A DNA stretch of 36,383 bases from Acinetobacter sp. CFCC 10889 (GTDB lineage Bacteria; Pseudomonadota; Gammaproteobacteria; Pseudomonadales; Moraxellaceae). A model generated the notes under the pieces. The model saw nothing but the letters and a program-made list of their open reading frames with translations, made no database searches and was not told the origin of the DNA. The DNA lies in the NCBI RefSeq assembly GCF_003268395.1, contig NZ_LQXQ01000041.1, positions 1-36,383 of the forward strand, given 5' to 3'. Positions 16,364 through 25,782 of the stretch are shown piece by piece; positions within the stretch are counted from its first letter, which is position 1; each line of letters starts with the position of its first letter. The translations under genes were made by a program, and so were the position numbers.

Positions 16364-16675
16364 ATGAAAATAGACCCGCAACTCTTAGTCTTTGCCAAAG
16401 CGATGCGTCACACTGCCACCGATGCTGAAAGTTTGATGTGGCAATTTTTACGTAATAAGTGTTTTATGAATCTGAAATTCCGTCGTCAGCATGTGATTGC
16501 GCCGTATATTGTGGATTTTTACTGTCATGAACTTGGTTTGGTCATTGAGTTGGATGGCAGTCAACATGGAACAGATGATGCAGTTGAATATGATGCTGAA
16601 AGAACTCAGTTTTTAGAATGCTTTATAAGTAATTTTAATATTATTGATTTATATGAATATTACTATATGCTGTAG
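16364..16675 (+). CDS. DUF559 (Vsr-like PD-(D/E)XK) protein with replaced C-terminus
   Basis: DUF559 proteins are small endonuclease-like domains related to very-short-patch repair nucleases. Residues 5-84 follow the family closely: AKAMRHTATDAESLMWQFLRN, FRRQHVIAPYIVDFYCHELGLVIELDGSQH (active-site candidates Asp51, Glu62, Asp64), and YDAERTQFLE. After Glu85 the usual LGFKVLRFWNNEV-type ending is absent and is replaced by an unrelated AT-rich tail (CFISNFNIIDLYEYYYML). It therefore looks 3'-truncated by the insertion that brought in the next gene. ATG 16364 is chosen because GAGAG lies just upstream. It may be non-functional. Confidence 0.8.
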   Translation: MKIDPQLLVFAKAMRHTATDAESLMWQFLRNKCFMNLKFRRQHVIAPYIVDFYCHELGLVIELDGSQHGTDDAVEYDAERTQFLECFISNFNIIDLYEYYYML

Positions 16676-16704
16676 GGTATTTTTATAGGGCTAAATACAA
16701 TTAA

Positions 16705-17940
16705 ATGGTAGATTTAGAAAAAGAATTAGCTGAGCAAAAAATTATAGAAGCTATAATGAAACACAACCCAAATGTTAAAAAAGCCAAGAAAGGATATCTG
16801 ATTCCTTTAGAAAATGGGGATTTTTTTCATTTTCTTGGAATTACTAGTACAAGCGATGAGCAAACTTATATAGATAAATATGGAGAGGAAGTTAGGTGGT
16901 ACACACATTTCTGTGCTGCAAGTGATCTAGAAAAAATATTTAGACCAAAAACTGCAAATGATGAAATACTGGCTTTTCAGGCAAAGTCAATTTCTTGGCA
17001 TCCAAGAATTAATAGGGTTTTTCAGAAAAGAAAAGGAAATAGTCAAAATTGGTCTTTGGATAAATACTATAAAAGGATATTAATTAATGAACGTTATTTA
17101 AGTGTATTAAGTAAAGGAAATCAAAAAAAGGTAGAAAATGTTCCTGTAAATATGGCGTATTTTGAGTCTGTGAATGCTTATTGTATGAAAGAAAAAAATA
17201 CCTTTATCGTTGTTTCTGAACCATTAGAACAGTTTTTATTTTTTATGAATCTTTTTATATATACTGATATTCCAGCAGTTGATAAGAGTTCAGCATTTAT
17301 GATTGCCATGAGGACTATGCTGGGATTTGAATCATTTGATTTCGATTTAGATCCGCGATTTGATTTTCTAAATCATGAATATATTGAATTGGCAAAATAT
17401 AAAACTAAATCTCAAATAGACTTTATTATTGGTCACGAATATTCACATTACTTATTAGGACATTTGAATTCGAAAACCAATACATCAATAAAGATGTCTA
17501 TGATCAATAAATATGTTAAAAATGATAATAAGGTAAATACTTTTTATTATTCAAAAAAGAATGAATATGATGCAGATTGGTATGCTATCAAAAATATTAC
17601 TGGCGATAATAATTATAAAGGCGAATTAACGAATGCTGCTTTTGATTTCTTTATCTATCAAAGTGCTTTTGAAAAAATTAAAAATTTTTATGGTTCTACA
17701 CAGTCGTATACTCATCCAGATGCAAAAAGTAGGTTATTACAATTACGAAAAAAAATTAATAATAAATTCGGTTTTTCTTTAGATGAATTAGAGAATTATT
17801 TAAATAATGTTAATGAGTACACAGATAGTTTTATAACTAATTACTTAGTCACTAATATAGAGCAATTTGAAATTAAAGGATCATTTTATCTACCCTCATA
17901 TATAAATTTGCCTTTAAGACGTGATCGTATAGATTTTTAA
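16705..17940 (+). CDS. M48-like zinc metallopeptidase domain protein, probably acquired
   Basis: 411-residue predicted soluble protein. Zinc-peptidase landmarks are HEYSH at 244-248 inside FIIGHEYSHYLLGHLNSK, a second-ligand region NEYDADWYAI at 286-295 (Glu287, Asp291), and THPDAKSRLLQL at 336-347, which matches the HP-x4-R end of M48 proteases. No signal peptide or strong membrane helix is seen, unlike HtpX. The first 230 residues are unrecognised. Base use is clearly more AT-rich than the neighbours, with many ATA, AGA and AGG codons. The ribosome binding site is poor (AGGG 14 bases upstream). It sits exactly where the DUF559 gene is truncated. Target unknown. Confidence 0.75.
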   Translation: MVDLEKELAEQKIIEAIMKHNPNVKKAKKGYLIPLENGDFFHFLGITSTSDEQTYIDKYGEEVRWYTHFCAASDLEKIFRPKTANDEILAFQAKSISWHPRINRVFQKRKGNSQNWSLDKYYKRILINERYLSVLSKGNQKKVENVPVNMAYFESVNAYCMKEKNTFIVVSEPLEQFLFFMNLFIYTDIPAVDKSSAFMIAMRTMLGFESFDFDLDPRFDFLNHEYIELAKYKTKSQIDFIIGHEYSHYLLGHLNSKTNTSIKMSMINKYVKNDNKVNTFYYSKKNEYDADWYAIKNITGDNNYKGELTNAAFDFFIYQSAFEKIKNFYGSTQSYTHPDAKSRLLQLRKKINNKFGFSLDELENYLNNVNEYTDSFITNYLVTNIEQFEIKGSFYLPSYINLPLRRDRIDF

Positions 17941-17968
17941 AAAAAGGGCTGAATAATCAGCCCTTTAT
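17940..17968. terminator. Bidirectional intrinsic terminator after valS
   Basis: AAGGGCTGA and TCAGCCCTT form a 9-bp stem with an ATAA loop. Read on the minus strand it ends in a run of seven T, so it is mainly the valS terminator. It also closes the metallopeptidase gene. Confidence 0.85.
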
Positions 17969-17997
17969 ACTACTAATTAGATTAAATAGCTAACACC

Positions 17998-20892
17998 TTA
18001 AAGCGCAGCAATCTGCTCCATATTCGCTTTAATTTTCGCTAACTGATCCGCAAACTCAGCCAGTTTCACTTTCTCGCCCTCAACTACAGCAGCAGGTGCT
18101 TTCGCCACAAAACCTTCATTGCCCAGTTTAGTGGCAATTTGGTCATGTTGTTTTTGAACCTTATCGAAGTCTTTTTGTAGACGACCCAACTCAGCTTTAG
18201 GATCAATCAAACCTTTCATTGGAACAAATACAGAAACGTGACCCACTACAGAAGATGATGACAATGGCGGTTGTTCAGCATCAGCAAGGAAAGTAATACT
18301 TTCAACTTTCGCCAAAGCTTTAAACAATGGTTCAATACGTGCAATCTGTGCTTTTTCAGCATCAGTGGTATTTTGAAGCAGAACAGGCAACAAACGTGCA
18401 TTACCTAAGCCCATCTCACCACGGATATTACGTACCGCACCAATCAAACCTTGAAGCCATTGCATATCAGCTTCCGCTTGCTCATTAATACGTTCAGGAT
18501 TGGCAACAGGGTATTGCGCCAACATGATAGTATCGCCTTTGATTCCGATCATTGGCGCAAGTGTTTGCCAGATTTCCTCAGTCAAATACGGCATCAATGG
18601 ATGCGCTAAACGTAAAGATGCTTCCATCACTGCAAGAAGAACACGACGTACTTCCGCTTTACGTTCAGTCGATACATTTTCATCATTCAGAACAGGCTTA
18701 GTCAGCTCGACATACCAGTCACAGTATTCATTCCAAATGAACTCATAAATCGCTTGTGCAGCCAAATCTAAACGATAGGTTGCAAACGCAGTTTGAACAG
18801 CAGCTTCCGCTTTCTGTAAACGGCTCACGATCCATTGCTCAGGCAATTCCCAAAGGTCTTGACGAATTTCTTGACCAATTGGCTGTTGCTCACAGTTCAT
18901 CATCACGAAACGTGTTGCATTCCAAATTTTATTGGCAAAGTTACGGTAACCTTCAACACGTTTCATGTCGAATTTGATGTCACGACCAGTATTTGCAAGC
19001 GCACAGAAAGTGAAACGAACCGCATCTGTACCATAAGCCTGAATCCCTTCAGGGAATTCTTTACGGGTCGCTTTTTCGATTTTTGGCGCAGTTTTCGGGA
19101 TCATCAAACCTGTAGTACGTTTCTGTACTAAAGTTTCAAGATCAACACCGTCAATCAAATCTAATGGATCAAGTACGTTGCCCTTAGACTTAGACATTTT
19201 CTGACCTTCGCCATCACGGACTAAACCATGTACATACACAGTTTTGAACGGAACTTGTGGCGTACCATCTTCATTTTTCATGAAGTGCAGCGTAAACATA
19301 ATCATACGTGCAACCCAGAAGAAAATGATGTCAAAACCAGTCACAAGTACGTCAGTTGGGTGGAACGTATTTAAGAAATAGTTTTCTTTATCTTTCTCAG
19401 CATCGCCAGTCCAACCTAAAGTTGAGAATGTCCACAATGCAGATGAGAACCATGTATCCAGAACGTCTTCATCCTGTTTAAGTTCAACATCAGCAGCGAT
19501 GTTATTTTTCGCACGAACTTCTTCTTCGTTACGACCGACATAGATATTGCCTTCAGCATCGTACCAAGCAGGGATACGGTGACCCCACCACAATTGACGA
19601 GAAATACACCAGTCTTGAATGTTGTTCATCCAAGCCATGTACATATTGCTGTATTGCTCAGGGACAAATTTGATGTCGCCATCTTTCACCGCTTTGATTG
19701 CAGGTTCAGCAAGCGGCGCAATTTTCACATACCATTGGTCTGTCAATAAAGGCTCAACGATTACACCTGAACGGTCACCACGAGGTGGCTTCAATGTATA
19801 AGGTTGGATTTGATCCAGCCAGCCTTCAGCTTCAGCTTGTTCAACCAGTTTTTTACGTGCAGCAAAACGCTCTAAACCCACATATTCAGCAGGTGCTGCG
19901 ATGGTTTTAGAAATCTGTTCGCCTGCTTTCGCGATGTATTCAAACTCAGCCAGAATTTCAGCATTTTTGTTGAAAATGTTGATAATTGGCAATTCACAGC
20001 GTTTACCCACTTCATAGTCATTGAAGTCATGCGCAGGGGTGATTTTTACACAGCCTGTACCGAATTCTTTGTCTACATATTCATCTTTTACAATCGCAAC
20101 CGCACGACCTGTGATTGGCAGGATAATGTTTTTACCCACCAATGGCGCATAGCGTTCATCATCAGGTGCAACAGCAACAGCAGTATCACCTAACAGCGTT
20201 TCAGGACGAGTGGTTGCAACAACGATGTAATCTTTACCATCGTGTGTGCGTAGTGATTTATCTTCAAAAAAATATTTGAAGTGCCATAGAGAACCTTGTT
20301 CTTCTTTATCAGACTCAACTTCTAAGTCAGAAAGAGCAGTTTGTAATTTTGGATCCCAGTTAACAAGGCGTTTACCACGGTAGATCAAGCCGTCTTCGTG
20401 TAATTTAACGAAAACTTCTTTTACCGCATTGGATAAACCTTCATCCATGGTGAAGCGTTCACGTGACCAATCTACAGAAGAACCCAAACGGCGGATTTGG
20501 TTGGTAATGTTGCCACCAGATTGTTCTTTCCATTCCCAGATTTTTTCGATGAATTTTTCACGACCCAAGTCATGACGGCTTACACCTTGCGCACCAAGTT
20601 GGCGCTCAACCACCATTTGCGTTGCAATACCCGCATGGTCAGTCCCCGGTTGCCATAAGGTATTTTTACCTGACATACGGTTGTAGCGAGTCAAGGCATC
20701 CATGATGGCATTGTTAAAACCATGACCCATGTGCAAGCTACCTGTGACGTTCGGTGGCGGAATCATGATACAGAATGATTCGCCCTCACGAGATGGTTTG
20801 AAGTAGCCATTCTCTTCCCAAGTCTTATACCATTTTTTTTCGATCTCAGTCGGATCGTAGGTCGTAGCAATATTTTGCGCTGAATCAGTCAT
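17998..20892 (-). CDS. valS: Valyl-tRNA synthetase
   Basis: Class I aminoacyl-tRNA synthetase that charges tRNA-Val. 964 residues, full length. The HIGH-type motif is HMGH at 54-57 ([18 protein letters not shown]), and the KMSKS motif ([14 protein letters not shown]) lies near residue 565. The editing domain is indicated by [15 protein letters not shown]. The anticodon-binding domain has [13 protein letters not shown]. The C-terminal coiled coil typical of ValRS runs from about 895 to the end. No strong ribosome binding site lies before the ATG. Confidence 0.98.
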   Translation of the reverse strand: MTDSAQNIATTYDPTEIEKKWYKTWEENGYFKPSREGESFCIMIPPPNVTGSLHMGHGFNNAIMDALTRYNRMSGKNTLWQPGTDHAGIATQMVVERQLGAQGVSRHDLGREKFIEKIWEWKEQSGGNITNQIRRLGSSVDWSRERFTMDEGLSNAVKEVFVKLHEDGLIYRGKRLVNWDPKLQTALSDLEVESDKEEQGSLWHFKYFFEDKSLRTHDGKDYIVVATTRPETLLGDTAVAVAPDDERYAPLVGKNIILPITGRAVAIVKDEYVDKEFGTGCVKITPAHDFNDYEVGKRCELPIINIFNKNAEILAEFEYIAKAGEQISKTIAAPAEYVGLERFAARKKLVEQAEAEGWLDQIQPYTLKPPRGDRSGVIVEPLLTDQWYVKIAPLAEPAIKAVKDGDIKFVPEQYSNMYMAWMNNIQDWCISRQLWWGHRIPAWYDAEGNIYVGRNEEEVRAKNNIAADVELKQDEDVLDTWFSSALWTFSTLGWTGDAEKDKENYFLNTFHPTDVLVTGFDIIFFWVARMIMFTLHFMKNEDGTPQVPFKTVYVHGLVRDGEGQKMSKSKGNVLDPLDLIDGVDLETLVQKRTTGLMIPKTAPKIEKATRKEFPEGIQAYGTDAVRFTFCALANTGRDIKFDMKRVEGYRNFANKIWNATRFVMMNCEQQPIGQEIRQDLWELPEQWIVSRLQKAEAAVQTAFATYRLDLAAQAIYEFIWNEYCDWYVELTKPVLNDENVSTERKAEVRRVLLAVMEASLRLAHPLMPYLTEEIWQTLAPMIGIKGDTIMLAQYPVANPERINEQAEADMQWLQGLIGAVRNIRGEMGLGNARLLPVLLQNTTDAEKAQIARIEPLFKALAKVESITFLADAEQPPLSSSSVVGHVSVFVPMKGLIDPKAELGRLQKDFDKVQKQHDQIATKLGNEGFVAKAPAAVVEGEKVKLAEFADQLAKIKANMEQIAAL

Positions 20893-21244
20893 AGTAAAAA
20901 CAGATCAAAAGTGAGTAAAAATTGGAACCATTGTAGCAAAATATTTATCAGGAATGTTGATTCCTCTTCTTCAGTATTGGTGTTGTTTTCATTTCTTGTG
21001 ATTAGAAGTGTTATTGTTTTTACATTTCAAAATGAGAATCCTTTATTAAATGCAACAAATGTTGGATTTAATGCTGTTTTTAAAAGTCACAATTACAATA
21101 TCAGTGTTCATCTGTATGAAATTTATGTTGAAAAAATATTCACTAGACAAGGCAAGATTGTTATAAAAGACAATGCAAGTCTGTGTAAGCTTTGCTAATA
21201 TTCGATGACCATTGACCTATAAAATTAACAAAAGGCTGATTTGC
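20893..21244. other. Gene-free stretch upstream of the 21245 gene
   Basis: About 350 bases between divergent valS and the next gene. It holds promoters for both and no recognised RNA. An open frame at 20911-21198 has a GTG start and no family resemblance, and is not accepted as a gene. Near the right end a 17-base direct repeat of the downstream gene start occurs. Confidence 0.4.
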
Positions 21245-21262
21245 ATGACCTATAAAATTAAC
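21213..21262 (+). repeat. Direct repeat duplicating the start of the 21245 gene
   Basis: TGACCTATAAAATTAAC occurs at 21213-21229 and again at 21246-21262, 33 bases apart and in the same reading frame. The upstream copy is preceded by T (TTG), the downstream one by A (ATG). It creates a possible second start with the same first residues (MTYKIN). Confidence 0.7.
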
Positions 21263-21937
21263 TTAGCAATCAATAATGATACCTATCAAGCATTACAACA
21301 AGTGACTGATCGTTTGAATCAAGGTGACAAGGAAAGTTTGTCTAAACAACTTGGCTCGATTTTTACTGATATGTCGTGTCAAGTATTAGATCAAGTTTTT
21401 GGACGTTTAATCGAAGAAAAGCGAGGAACGAATTTAGATGCAGCAGGACAAAAAAGTTTAAAAGAGGCAGAACAAATTTTTGAGCAAATTGAAAGTGCAC
21501 TCAGAAAATATATGCCATGGTCGATTTCATTTTTTGGCAATGATCGTTTAAAGCCAGTTGCGAATCATATTTTACAAAAATTTGATCCTTCAAATCCCGA
21601 ACAAATCTATATGTACTATGTGTTAGATCGTCAGTTAGGTGAAACAGCCAGTCAAAATATTGAACAAGTTTTGGCAGGTAATATTCAAGCGCTTCCTGCA
21701 ACATTAAAAAACTTAGTTAAAATTATTGATTTAGGTATTTCAGAATTCATTCGTGATCCAAAGACTTTGCTAAAATTTAACTTTGTAGTCGATAAAACCT
21801 TAAATGGTGTGATCAACATGATTACCAGTACAGGTTATAAGCGTCTTGAAAAAGTGGGTGATGAATATAAATCAGGTGATGCAGAAAAAGCACAATATTA
21901 TGCTAAACACTTTAACAGTTTCTTGGTACGTGCATAG
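21245..21937 (+). CDS. Conserved hypothetical helical protein
   Basis: 230 residues, no recognised domain, no signal peptide and no clear membrane helix. The composition is helical and charged (for example SLKEAEQIFEQIESALRKYMPW). ATG 21245 is preferred because AAAGG stands about 10 bases upstream. A duplicated copy of the first codons lies in frame 33 bases upstream with TTG, giving an 11-residue longer alternative (from 21212). The SDR gene follows on the same strand after about 80 bases. Confidence 0.75.
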   Translation: MTYKINLAINNDTYQALQQVTDRLNQGDKESLSKQLGSIFTDMSCQVLDQVFGRLIEEKRGTNLDAAGQKSLKEAEQIFEQIESALRKYMPWSISFFGNDRLKPVANHILQKFDPSNPEQIYMYYVLDRQLGETASQNIEQVLAGNIQALPATLKNLVKIIDLGISEFIRDPKTLLKFNFVVDKTLNGVINMITSTGYKRLEKVGDEYKSGDAEKAQYYAKHFNSFLVRA

Positions 21938-22020
21938 TGATTGATTGACATTTTATAAATGGCTGTGCTTGAAATATTTTTCATGGCATATTTAAAATCA
22001 AAGATTTAGAGAGTGATTTC

Positions 22021-22809
22021 ATGGACGGAAAAGTAGTTTGGATTACAGGTGCATCATCAGGTTTGGGTAAAGCATTAGCCAAAGAATGTGCTTTGCAAGG
22101 TGCACAAGTGGTATTGAGTGCACGTCGTTTAGATGAGTTGGAAAATGTCCGTGTCAGTTTGTTGAATCCAGATCGACATCTTTCTGTGGCAATGGACATT
22201 AGCAATGAGTCCCAAGTTCGCCATGCTTATGAACAAGTATTGAAAGAAAAAGGACGCATTGATTGGCTGATCAATAATGCAGGCTTGAGCCAACGTGCGC
22301 TCATTGCAGATACCACCATGCAAACTGAACGTACCATCATGGAAATCGACTATTTTTCCCAAGTCTTTTTAACCAAAACAGTATTACCAACGTTCTTGGC
22401 GCAAAAATCAGGGCGCATTGCTTATGTATCGAGTATTGCAGGTTTGCTCGGTACGCAATATCGTGCCTCTTATTCTGCGGCAAAAGCTGCGATTCACATG
22501 TGGGCAAATAGCCTACGTGCTGAAGTGGCGCAAGAAGGGGTGAATGTTTCGGTGATTTTCCCGGGTTTTGTCAAAACTAATGTGTCATTTAATGCCTTGA
22601 ATGGCGAAGGTAAACCGCAAGGACATCAGGATGAAGCGATTGAAAATGGTTTGGATGCAGATGAGTTTGCTCAACAAACCGTTGAAGCTTTGCAAAAAGG
22701 TGAAGAATTTATCGTCGTGGGTGGACGTAAAGAAAAACTTGGTGTGTTAGTGTCACGTATTTCACCAAAAATTTTATATAAAATGATTCGGAAAATGAAA
22801 GTGAAGTAA
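22021..22809 (+). CDS. Short-chain dehydrogenase/reductase (SDR family)
   Basis: NAD(P)-dependent oxidoreductase of the classical SDR type, 262 residues. Seen: cofactor loop GASSGLGKA at 10-18, ARR at 34-36 that suggests NADP preference, NNAG at 85-88, and the catalytic set Ser138, Tyr151 and Lys155 (YSAAK). The C-terminal part (SVIFPGFVKTNVSFNAL, then GGRKEKLGVLVSRISPKILYKMIRKMK) resembles DHRS7-like membrane-attached SDRs. The substrate is unknown. AGAGAGTG precedes the ATG. A hairpin with CAGAGG/CCTCTG arms lies after the stop at 22823-22851. Confidence 0.92.
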   Translation: MDGKVVWITGASSGLGKALAKECALQGAQVVLSARRLDELENVRVSLLNPDRHLSVAMDISNESQVRHAYEQVLKEKGRIDWLINNAGLSQRALIADTTMQTERTIMEIDYFSQVFLTKTVLPTFLAQKSGRIAYVSSIAGLLGTQYRASYSAAKAAIHMWANSLRAEVAQEGVNVSVIFPGFVKTNVSFNALNGEGKPQGHQDEAIENGLDADEFAQQTVEALQKGEEFIVVGGRKEKLGVLVSRISPKILYKMIRKMKVK

Positions 22810-22865
22810 TATATTACAATATCAGAGGGGCTTTCAATGAGTTCCTCTGTATAGGTTGTGAAGTA

Positions 22866-23927
22866 ATGGTTTTAAAAAGTAATAAAGAACAACTAAAACA
22901 AAATGGATTAAATTTGCAATATATTGAAAATCCTACTGAAGAAATGCAATTGATTGCGGTGCAACAAAATTACCTTGCATTACAATATATTGAAAATCCT
23001 TCTGATATTGTTATTGATGTGGCAATACAACGAGATGGTTATGCATTGGGATTGATTTCAGTCACCCAAAGAACAGCGCAACGCTGTTTACTTGCTGTTC
23101 AGACACAGGGTTTAGCGTTGCAATTCGCACCACATCAAACTGAGCAAATCTGTATAGCAGCAGTACAACAAAATGGTTTTGCTTTACAGTATGTGCAAAT
23201 GCCTTTACAAAGTATTTATTTTGCGGCGATTATTCAAAATGGATTGGTACTGGAGCTGATCGAACAGCAAAGTTACCAATTGTGTATAAATGCAGTCAGG
23301 CAAAATGGTTTGGCTTTGCAATTTGTAAAACAACAGAATGAAGAATTATGTTTACTTGCAGTACAACAAAATGAGCAAGCATTTCATTTTGTAAAATTTC
23401 AAAATGAGGAGATCGCTTCAACTGCTGTGCAAGCAGATGGTCTATTATTGGAGTTTGTAATCGACAAAACTGAGCAATTGTGTTGGCTTGCCGTACAAAA
23501 TTGTATAAATGCATTGTGTTATGTACCGATCTTGACAGAAGCTTTGTGTTTGATGGCTATTCAAAAAAGTGGTGCGGCTTTGGCTTTTGTAAAAAAACAA
23601 ACTAAAGAAATGTGCTTGTGTGCCATTGAGCAAGATGAGTTCTATTTACAATATGTATGTGATCAAACAGAAGAAATTTGTTTACATACCATTCAGATGC
23701 ATCACGGTTATGGTTTGGAATATGTACGCGAGCAAACAGAAAAAATATGTTTAGAGGCAGTTTCACGCAATGGATTAATGCTATCTACGGTTAAACAACA
23801 AAACCATACTATTTGTATGGCTGCGGTACAGCAAAATGGTCTGGCGTTGCAATTTGTAGAACATAAAACGGATGCGATCATAAAAATGGCATTATCCGAA
23901 AACACTCAAGCATTTGATTTTATTTGA
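22866..23927 (+). CDS. DUF4116 repeat protein
   Basis: 353-residue protein made almost entirely of about 15 tandem repeats of 22-24 residues with the pattern NGLALQFVxxQTEExCLxAVQQ, the DUF4116 repeat. Each repeat predicts two short helices, so the whole should form an alpha solenoid, possibly a protein-binding scaffold. No signal peptide or membrane helix. Cys, Gln and Leu are unusually frequent. The function is unknown. It starts with ATG 22866 behind a weak ribosome binding site. The next gene, for a secreted protein, starts 19 bases after its stop, so the two are probably co-expressed. Confidence 0.88.
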   Translation: MVLKSNKEQLKQNGLNLQYIENPTEEMQLIAVQQNYLALQYIENPSDIVIDVAIQRDGYALGLISVTQRTAQRCLLAVQTQGLALQFAPHQTEQICIAAVQQNGFALQYVQMPLQSIYFAAIIQNGLVLELIEQQSYQLCINAVRQNGLALQFVKQQNEELCLLAVQQNEQAFHFVKFQNEEIASTAVQADGLLLEFVIDKTEQLCWLAVQNCINALCYVPILTEALCLMAIQKSGAALAFVKKQTKEMCLCAIEQDEFYLQYVCDQTEEICLHTIQMHHGYGLEYVREQTEKICLEAVSRNGLMLSTVKQQNHTICMAAVQQNGLALQFVEHKTDAIIKMALSENTQAFDFI

Positions 23928-23946
23928 AAGTATAAGAGAGGCTTAC

Positions 23947-24708
23947 ATGAAGATAAGCGTGAAAACAGCATGTGGATTTCTCTGTTCTATGGCAATGCAT
24001 AGTATGGCATTCGCCATAGATTGTGAAAATGAATCACAGCTCTCAGCCGTATTAAAACAAGCCAATGTGGCATATCAGTCTTATCATTTGGTGGATTGTA
24101 AACTATTACCCAATACTAAAAATCAGCAAATAATTGCTTATGCTCAACAAAATCAGCAATCTACTGATTCTGAGGATTTTGATTACACGTTATCTTTAAT
24201 CACATTAGATACTAAAAATGATCGAATTTTATCGTATTATCCAGTCAAAGATAAATTGGTGTCTGATGCGATCAGTTTAGAACGGATTCAACTCGATACC
24301 GCAGCATATCAACTCAGTCCTGAGCTAAGAGCAATAGGTGTACGTCTAAATTATTATGGTCACTCACAACCAAATCCATTTTCCATGCAAGTGTTAGATT
24401 TATATGACCTCAAAAATAAAAGAAAAGTTTTGGATAGTTTAATTGTAGATTTATATCGAGCAGAAACAGACACACGCTGTAATGCGGATATTGAAGAACG
24501 TAAATCGGCGTTAATTCTGCAAAAAACAAAAATGCAAAACTTTGTGGATATTCAGCTCAGCAGTAAAATTGAAAAATATGAAATGTATGGTGATGTAGAA
24601 AATTGTAAAGAGATTAAACGTCAATCTTCACAACAGAAATTTATTTTAAAATTTGATGGTCAGTATTATCAAGTGCCAAAAGCATTTAAAGATGATTACA
24701 TATATTAG
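23947..24708 (+). CDS. Secreted hypothetical protein
   Basis: 253-residue precursor with a signal peptide (MKISVKTACGFLCSMAMHSM, cleavage probably after AFA at 23). The mature part has four to five cysteines (DCENES, VDCKLLP, TRCNADIEE, ENCKEIKR) that could form disulfides in the periplasm, and a mixed alpha/beta look. No family recognised. ATG 23947 is chosen because GAGAGG lies 7 bases upstream and it gives a clean signal peptide; the frame is open to 23914. It follows the DUF4116 gene by 19 bases. Confidence 0.78.
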   Translation: MKISVKTACGFLCSMAMHSMAFAIDCENESQLSAVLKQANVAYQSYHLVDCKLLPNTKNQQIIAYAQQNQQSTDSEDFDYTLSLITLDTKNDRILSYYPVKDKLVSDAISLERIQLDTAAYQLSPELRAIGVRLNYYGHSQPNPFSMQVLDLYDLKNKRKVLDSLIVDLYRAETDTRCNADIEERKSALILQKTKMQNFVDIQLSSKIEKYEMYGDVENCKEIKRQSSQQKFILKFDGQYYQVPKAFKDDYIY

Positions 24709-24712
24709 AGCA

Positions 24713-24786
24713 TAAGTTTTATGGCATTTAATTTAAAAGTACATGATACATGAGAGAATAATGAGCTTTTATTTGCATAAAACTTA
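24713..24786. repeat. 11-bp inverted repeat with long loop
   Basis: TAAGTTTTATG (24713-24723) and CATAAAACTTA (24776-24786) are perfect inverted copies 52 bases apart, just after the secreted protein gene. A second AT-only hairpin (AGATTTAAT/ATTAAATCT, 24794-24816) followed by TTTTT on the plus strand may act as a weak terminator. Confidence 0.4.
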
Positions 24787-24808
24787 ATCTCATAGATTTA
24801 ATGGGAAA

Positions 24809-24997
24809 TTAAATCTTTTTCCACACAGTATCTTCATCTTTAAAATTTAATAGAAAAGAAAAACCTGATTCATCTTCAACTAAATAAGAAGATGGATTGA
24901 CCATGGTGACTTTTAACAAAGTACCTGTTTCAATGGTAATCGCAGGTAGATCAGTTTTCTTGAAAGTTATCGGTTGTAGTAATTCAACAATTTCCAT
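24809..24997 (-). CDS. Small conserved hypothetical protein (DUF4926-like)
   Basis: 62-residue soluble protein. The layout (ITIETGTLLKVTMVNPSSYLVEDESGFSFLL) is a small beta-barrel pattern reminiscent of DUF4926 proteins, in which a leading segment is followed by G-T-x-x-x-V and a Y-x-V-E strand; the match is only suggestive. AGGATGA lies just before the ATG, which supports it being a real gene. It stands alone between a plus-strand secreted protein gene and the PfpI gene. Confidence 0.6.
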   Translation of the reverse strand: MEIVELLQPITFKKTDLPAITIETGTLLKVTMVNPSSYLVEDESGFSFLLNFKDEDTVWKKI

Positions 24998-25131
24998 AGT
25001 TCATCCTAAATAATGGTTCAAAATAAAGAATTGTGAGTAAATTATGACATGTTTATTGGATGGTTTTGCTGAATTAAAACTTAAATTCAGTCATATTTTA
25101 TTTTAATTGCTTATAGATTAAACATGAAGAG

Positions 25132-25186
25132 TATTGAGAATTGTATAGCGTAACCAGAGGTAAAACTTTTAATACAATTCTCAATA
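25132..25186. repeat. 15-bp perfect inverted repeat downstream of PfpI gene
   Basis: TATTGAGAATTGTAT (25132-25146) and ATACAATTCTCAATA (25172-25186) are exact inverted copies around a 25-base loop. It begins 17 bases past the end of the minus-strand gene. No T-run is present, so it is either an unusual terminator, an mRNA 3'-end structure or a remnant of a mobile element. Confidence 0.6.
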
Positions 25187-25203
25187 ACACAGCAATGATG
25201 TGG

Positions 25204-25782
25204 TTAAAGTTGTACTGTCACACCTAAAGCTTGAATAAATTGTGCCATCCAAGCAGGATGGGCTGGCCAAGCAGGTGCAGTGACTAAGTGCCCATCAGTC
25301 ACTGCTTCAGTGACGGCAATATCAGCATATTGACCACCCGCAAGTTTGACTTCAGCAGCACAAGCTGGGTAAGCCGAGCATAAACGCCCTTTGATTACAT
25401 CTGCAGCTGCTAAAATCTGTGCACCGTGACATACGGCTGCGATTGGTTTTTGCGCAGCGTCAAACTCACGCACAATTTCAAGGATTCTTTCATTCATACG
25501 TAAGTATTCTGGAGCACGACCACCCGGAATCACTAAACCGACATAATCTGCTGTATTGACTGCTGAAAAATCAAAATTGAGCGCAAAATTGTGCCCACGC
25601 TTCTCGCTGTAGGTTTGCTCACCCTCAAAATCGTGGATCGCCGTAGCAATGGTGTCACCTGATTTTTTATCAGGACATACCGCATGTACTGTATAGCCTA
25701 AGCCTGTCAGAAATTGGAATGGCACCATTGTTTCATAATCTTCAGCATAATCGCCAACGAGCATTAAAATTTGTTTTGACAT
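25204..25782 (-). CDS. DJ-1/PfpI family protein
   Basis: Class I glutamine-amidotransferase-like protein of 192 residues. The nucleophile elbow is [10 protein letters not shown] with Cys118 and His119, and Glu15 is the partner acid expected in the family. Members include cysteine proteases, glyoxalases and protein/DNA deglycases; the exact activity here is unknown. The ATG at 25782 is preferred because AGAGAG lies 8 bases upstream and the family start ([13 protein letters not shown]) follows; the frame remains open to 25932 but with an unrelated hydrophobic leader. It is divergent from sbmA. Confidence 0.92.
   Translation of the reverse strand: MSKQILMLVGDYAEDYETMVPFQFLTGLGYTVHAVCPDKKSGDTIATAIHDFEGEQTYSEKRGHNFALNFDFSAVNTADYVGLVIPGGRAPEYLRMNERILEIVREFDAAQKPIAAVCHGAQILAAADVIKGRLCSAYPACAAEVKLAGGQYADIAVTEAVTDGHLVTAPAWPAHPAWMAQFIQALGVTVQL

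Noticed and set aside
16705..17940. HtpX-type membrane protease as assignment for the metallopeptidase
   Set aside because: No N-terminal membrane helices and a long unrelated N-terminal domain; only the zinc-site motifs are shared, so only an M48-like call is justified.
20911..21198. Open frame of 95 codons upstream of the 21245 gene
   Set aside because: GTG start without a clear ribosome binding site, no recognisable family, and composition typical of a random AT-rich spacer.
22866..23927. CRISPR-like array suspected from regular repeats
   Set aside because: The repeats are degenerate at DNA level, about 66-72 bases long without spacers, and are explained by protein repeats (DUF4116).
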